Positions 13,438-13,511 of a stretch of 13,511 bases of DNA are shown here, in pieces. Source of the DNA: an uncultured Eubacteriales bacterium. GTDB lineage: Bacteria > Bacillota_A > Clostridia > Christensenellales > Aristaeellaceae. The stretch spans positions 1 to 13,511 of the forward strand of contig CACYNZ010000066.1 in the NCBI GenBank assembly GCA_902775835.1, written 5' to 3'. Below the pieces are notes generated by a model that saw only the letters and a list, made by a program, of their open reading frames with translations, ran no database searches and was not told where the DNA came from. Position 1 is the stretch's first letter. Every line of letters begins with the position of its first letter. The position numbers and the translations under genes were made by a program.

Positions 13438-13511
13438 GGCGTTTTGAACCCACTCGGCGCTTGCGGCGCCAAAGATTCGATATCATAGGCCCTTAACATA
13501 AATAACGGGGT
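13428..13511 (-). CDS. Possible C-terminus of a minus-strand gene entering from the right edge
   Basis: The minus strand is open from the right edge to TAA at 13428-13430, giving 27 residues that end in SGFKTPKK. The run of lysine codons overlaps the T-run of the plus-strand terminator. A basic C-terminus is plausible, but 27 codons are too few to prove coding, and the codon use is more AT-rich than in neighbouring genes. No family is recognised. Confidence 0.25.
   Translation of the reverse strand, partial: TPLFMLRAYDIESLAPQAPSGFKTPKK

Overview
This window looks like a chromosomal stretch from a fairly GC-rich member of the Bacillota, most likely a gut- or rumen-type Clostridia. The indications are strong AGGAGG-type ribosome binding sites, frequent GTG/TTG starts, sigma-70-like promoters with 17-bp spacers, a DUF4298 protein, an ECF sigma/membrane anti-sigma pair and a GH95 fucosidase. 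The species cannot be named from sequence alone. No tRNA, rRNA, CRISPR array, transposase or integrase was seen.

Layout. (1) 1-715, minus strand: the C-terminal half of a condensation/acyltransferase-superfamily protein that runs off the left edge; the catalytic N-terminal half is not encoded upstream. (2) 716-1040: a gene-free stretch holding a 42-nt hairpin and smaller repeats. (3) 1041-2781: ECF sigma factor and a translationally coupled membrane protein that is probably its anti-sigma factor, closed by a clear terminator. (4) 2848-3907: a promoter, a DUF4298 protein, and a broken membrane sensor gene with one frameshift, one amber stop and no kinase domain. (5) 3908-5480: a possible attenuator leader, a MATE exporter and a bidirectional terminator. 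(6) 5493-7150, minus strand: a metallo-beta-lactamase-fold hydrolase followed by a U32-peptidase-like protein with a cysteine cluster. (7) 7223-7327: well-formed divergent promoters; the rightward one serves a lipoprotein gene that ends at a terminator. (8) 8620-11924: a promoter region with a 60-bp-spaced direct repeat, a GH95 alpha-L-fucosidase with no signal peptide, and a D-2-hydroxyacid dehydrogenase. (9) 12083-13437: a regulator made of three tandem XRE helix-turn-helix domains, then a small helical protein of unknown function. A GTGCACAA word occurs at the regulator's promoter and again, inside a perfect palindrome, just after it. A terminator follows, and a short open frame enters from the right edge on the minus strand.

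How the genes fit together. Three regulatory or sensing units (ECF sigma/anti-sigma, the decayed sensor, the triple-XRE regulator) are interspersed with export (MATE), hydrolase and glycan-degradation functions. The GH95 enzyme lacks an export signal, which suggests that small fucosylated oligosaccharides are processed inside the cell. The most unusual unit is the triple-XRE regulator with its putative operators and the adjacent small protein. Two decayed or truncated genes and several unexplained hairpins suggest past rearrangement. I did not find convincing evidence of a wholly new multi-gene system.
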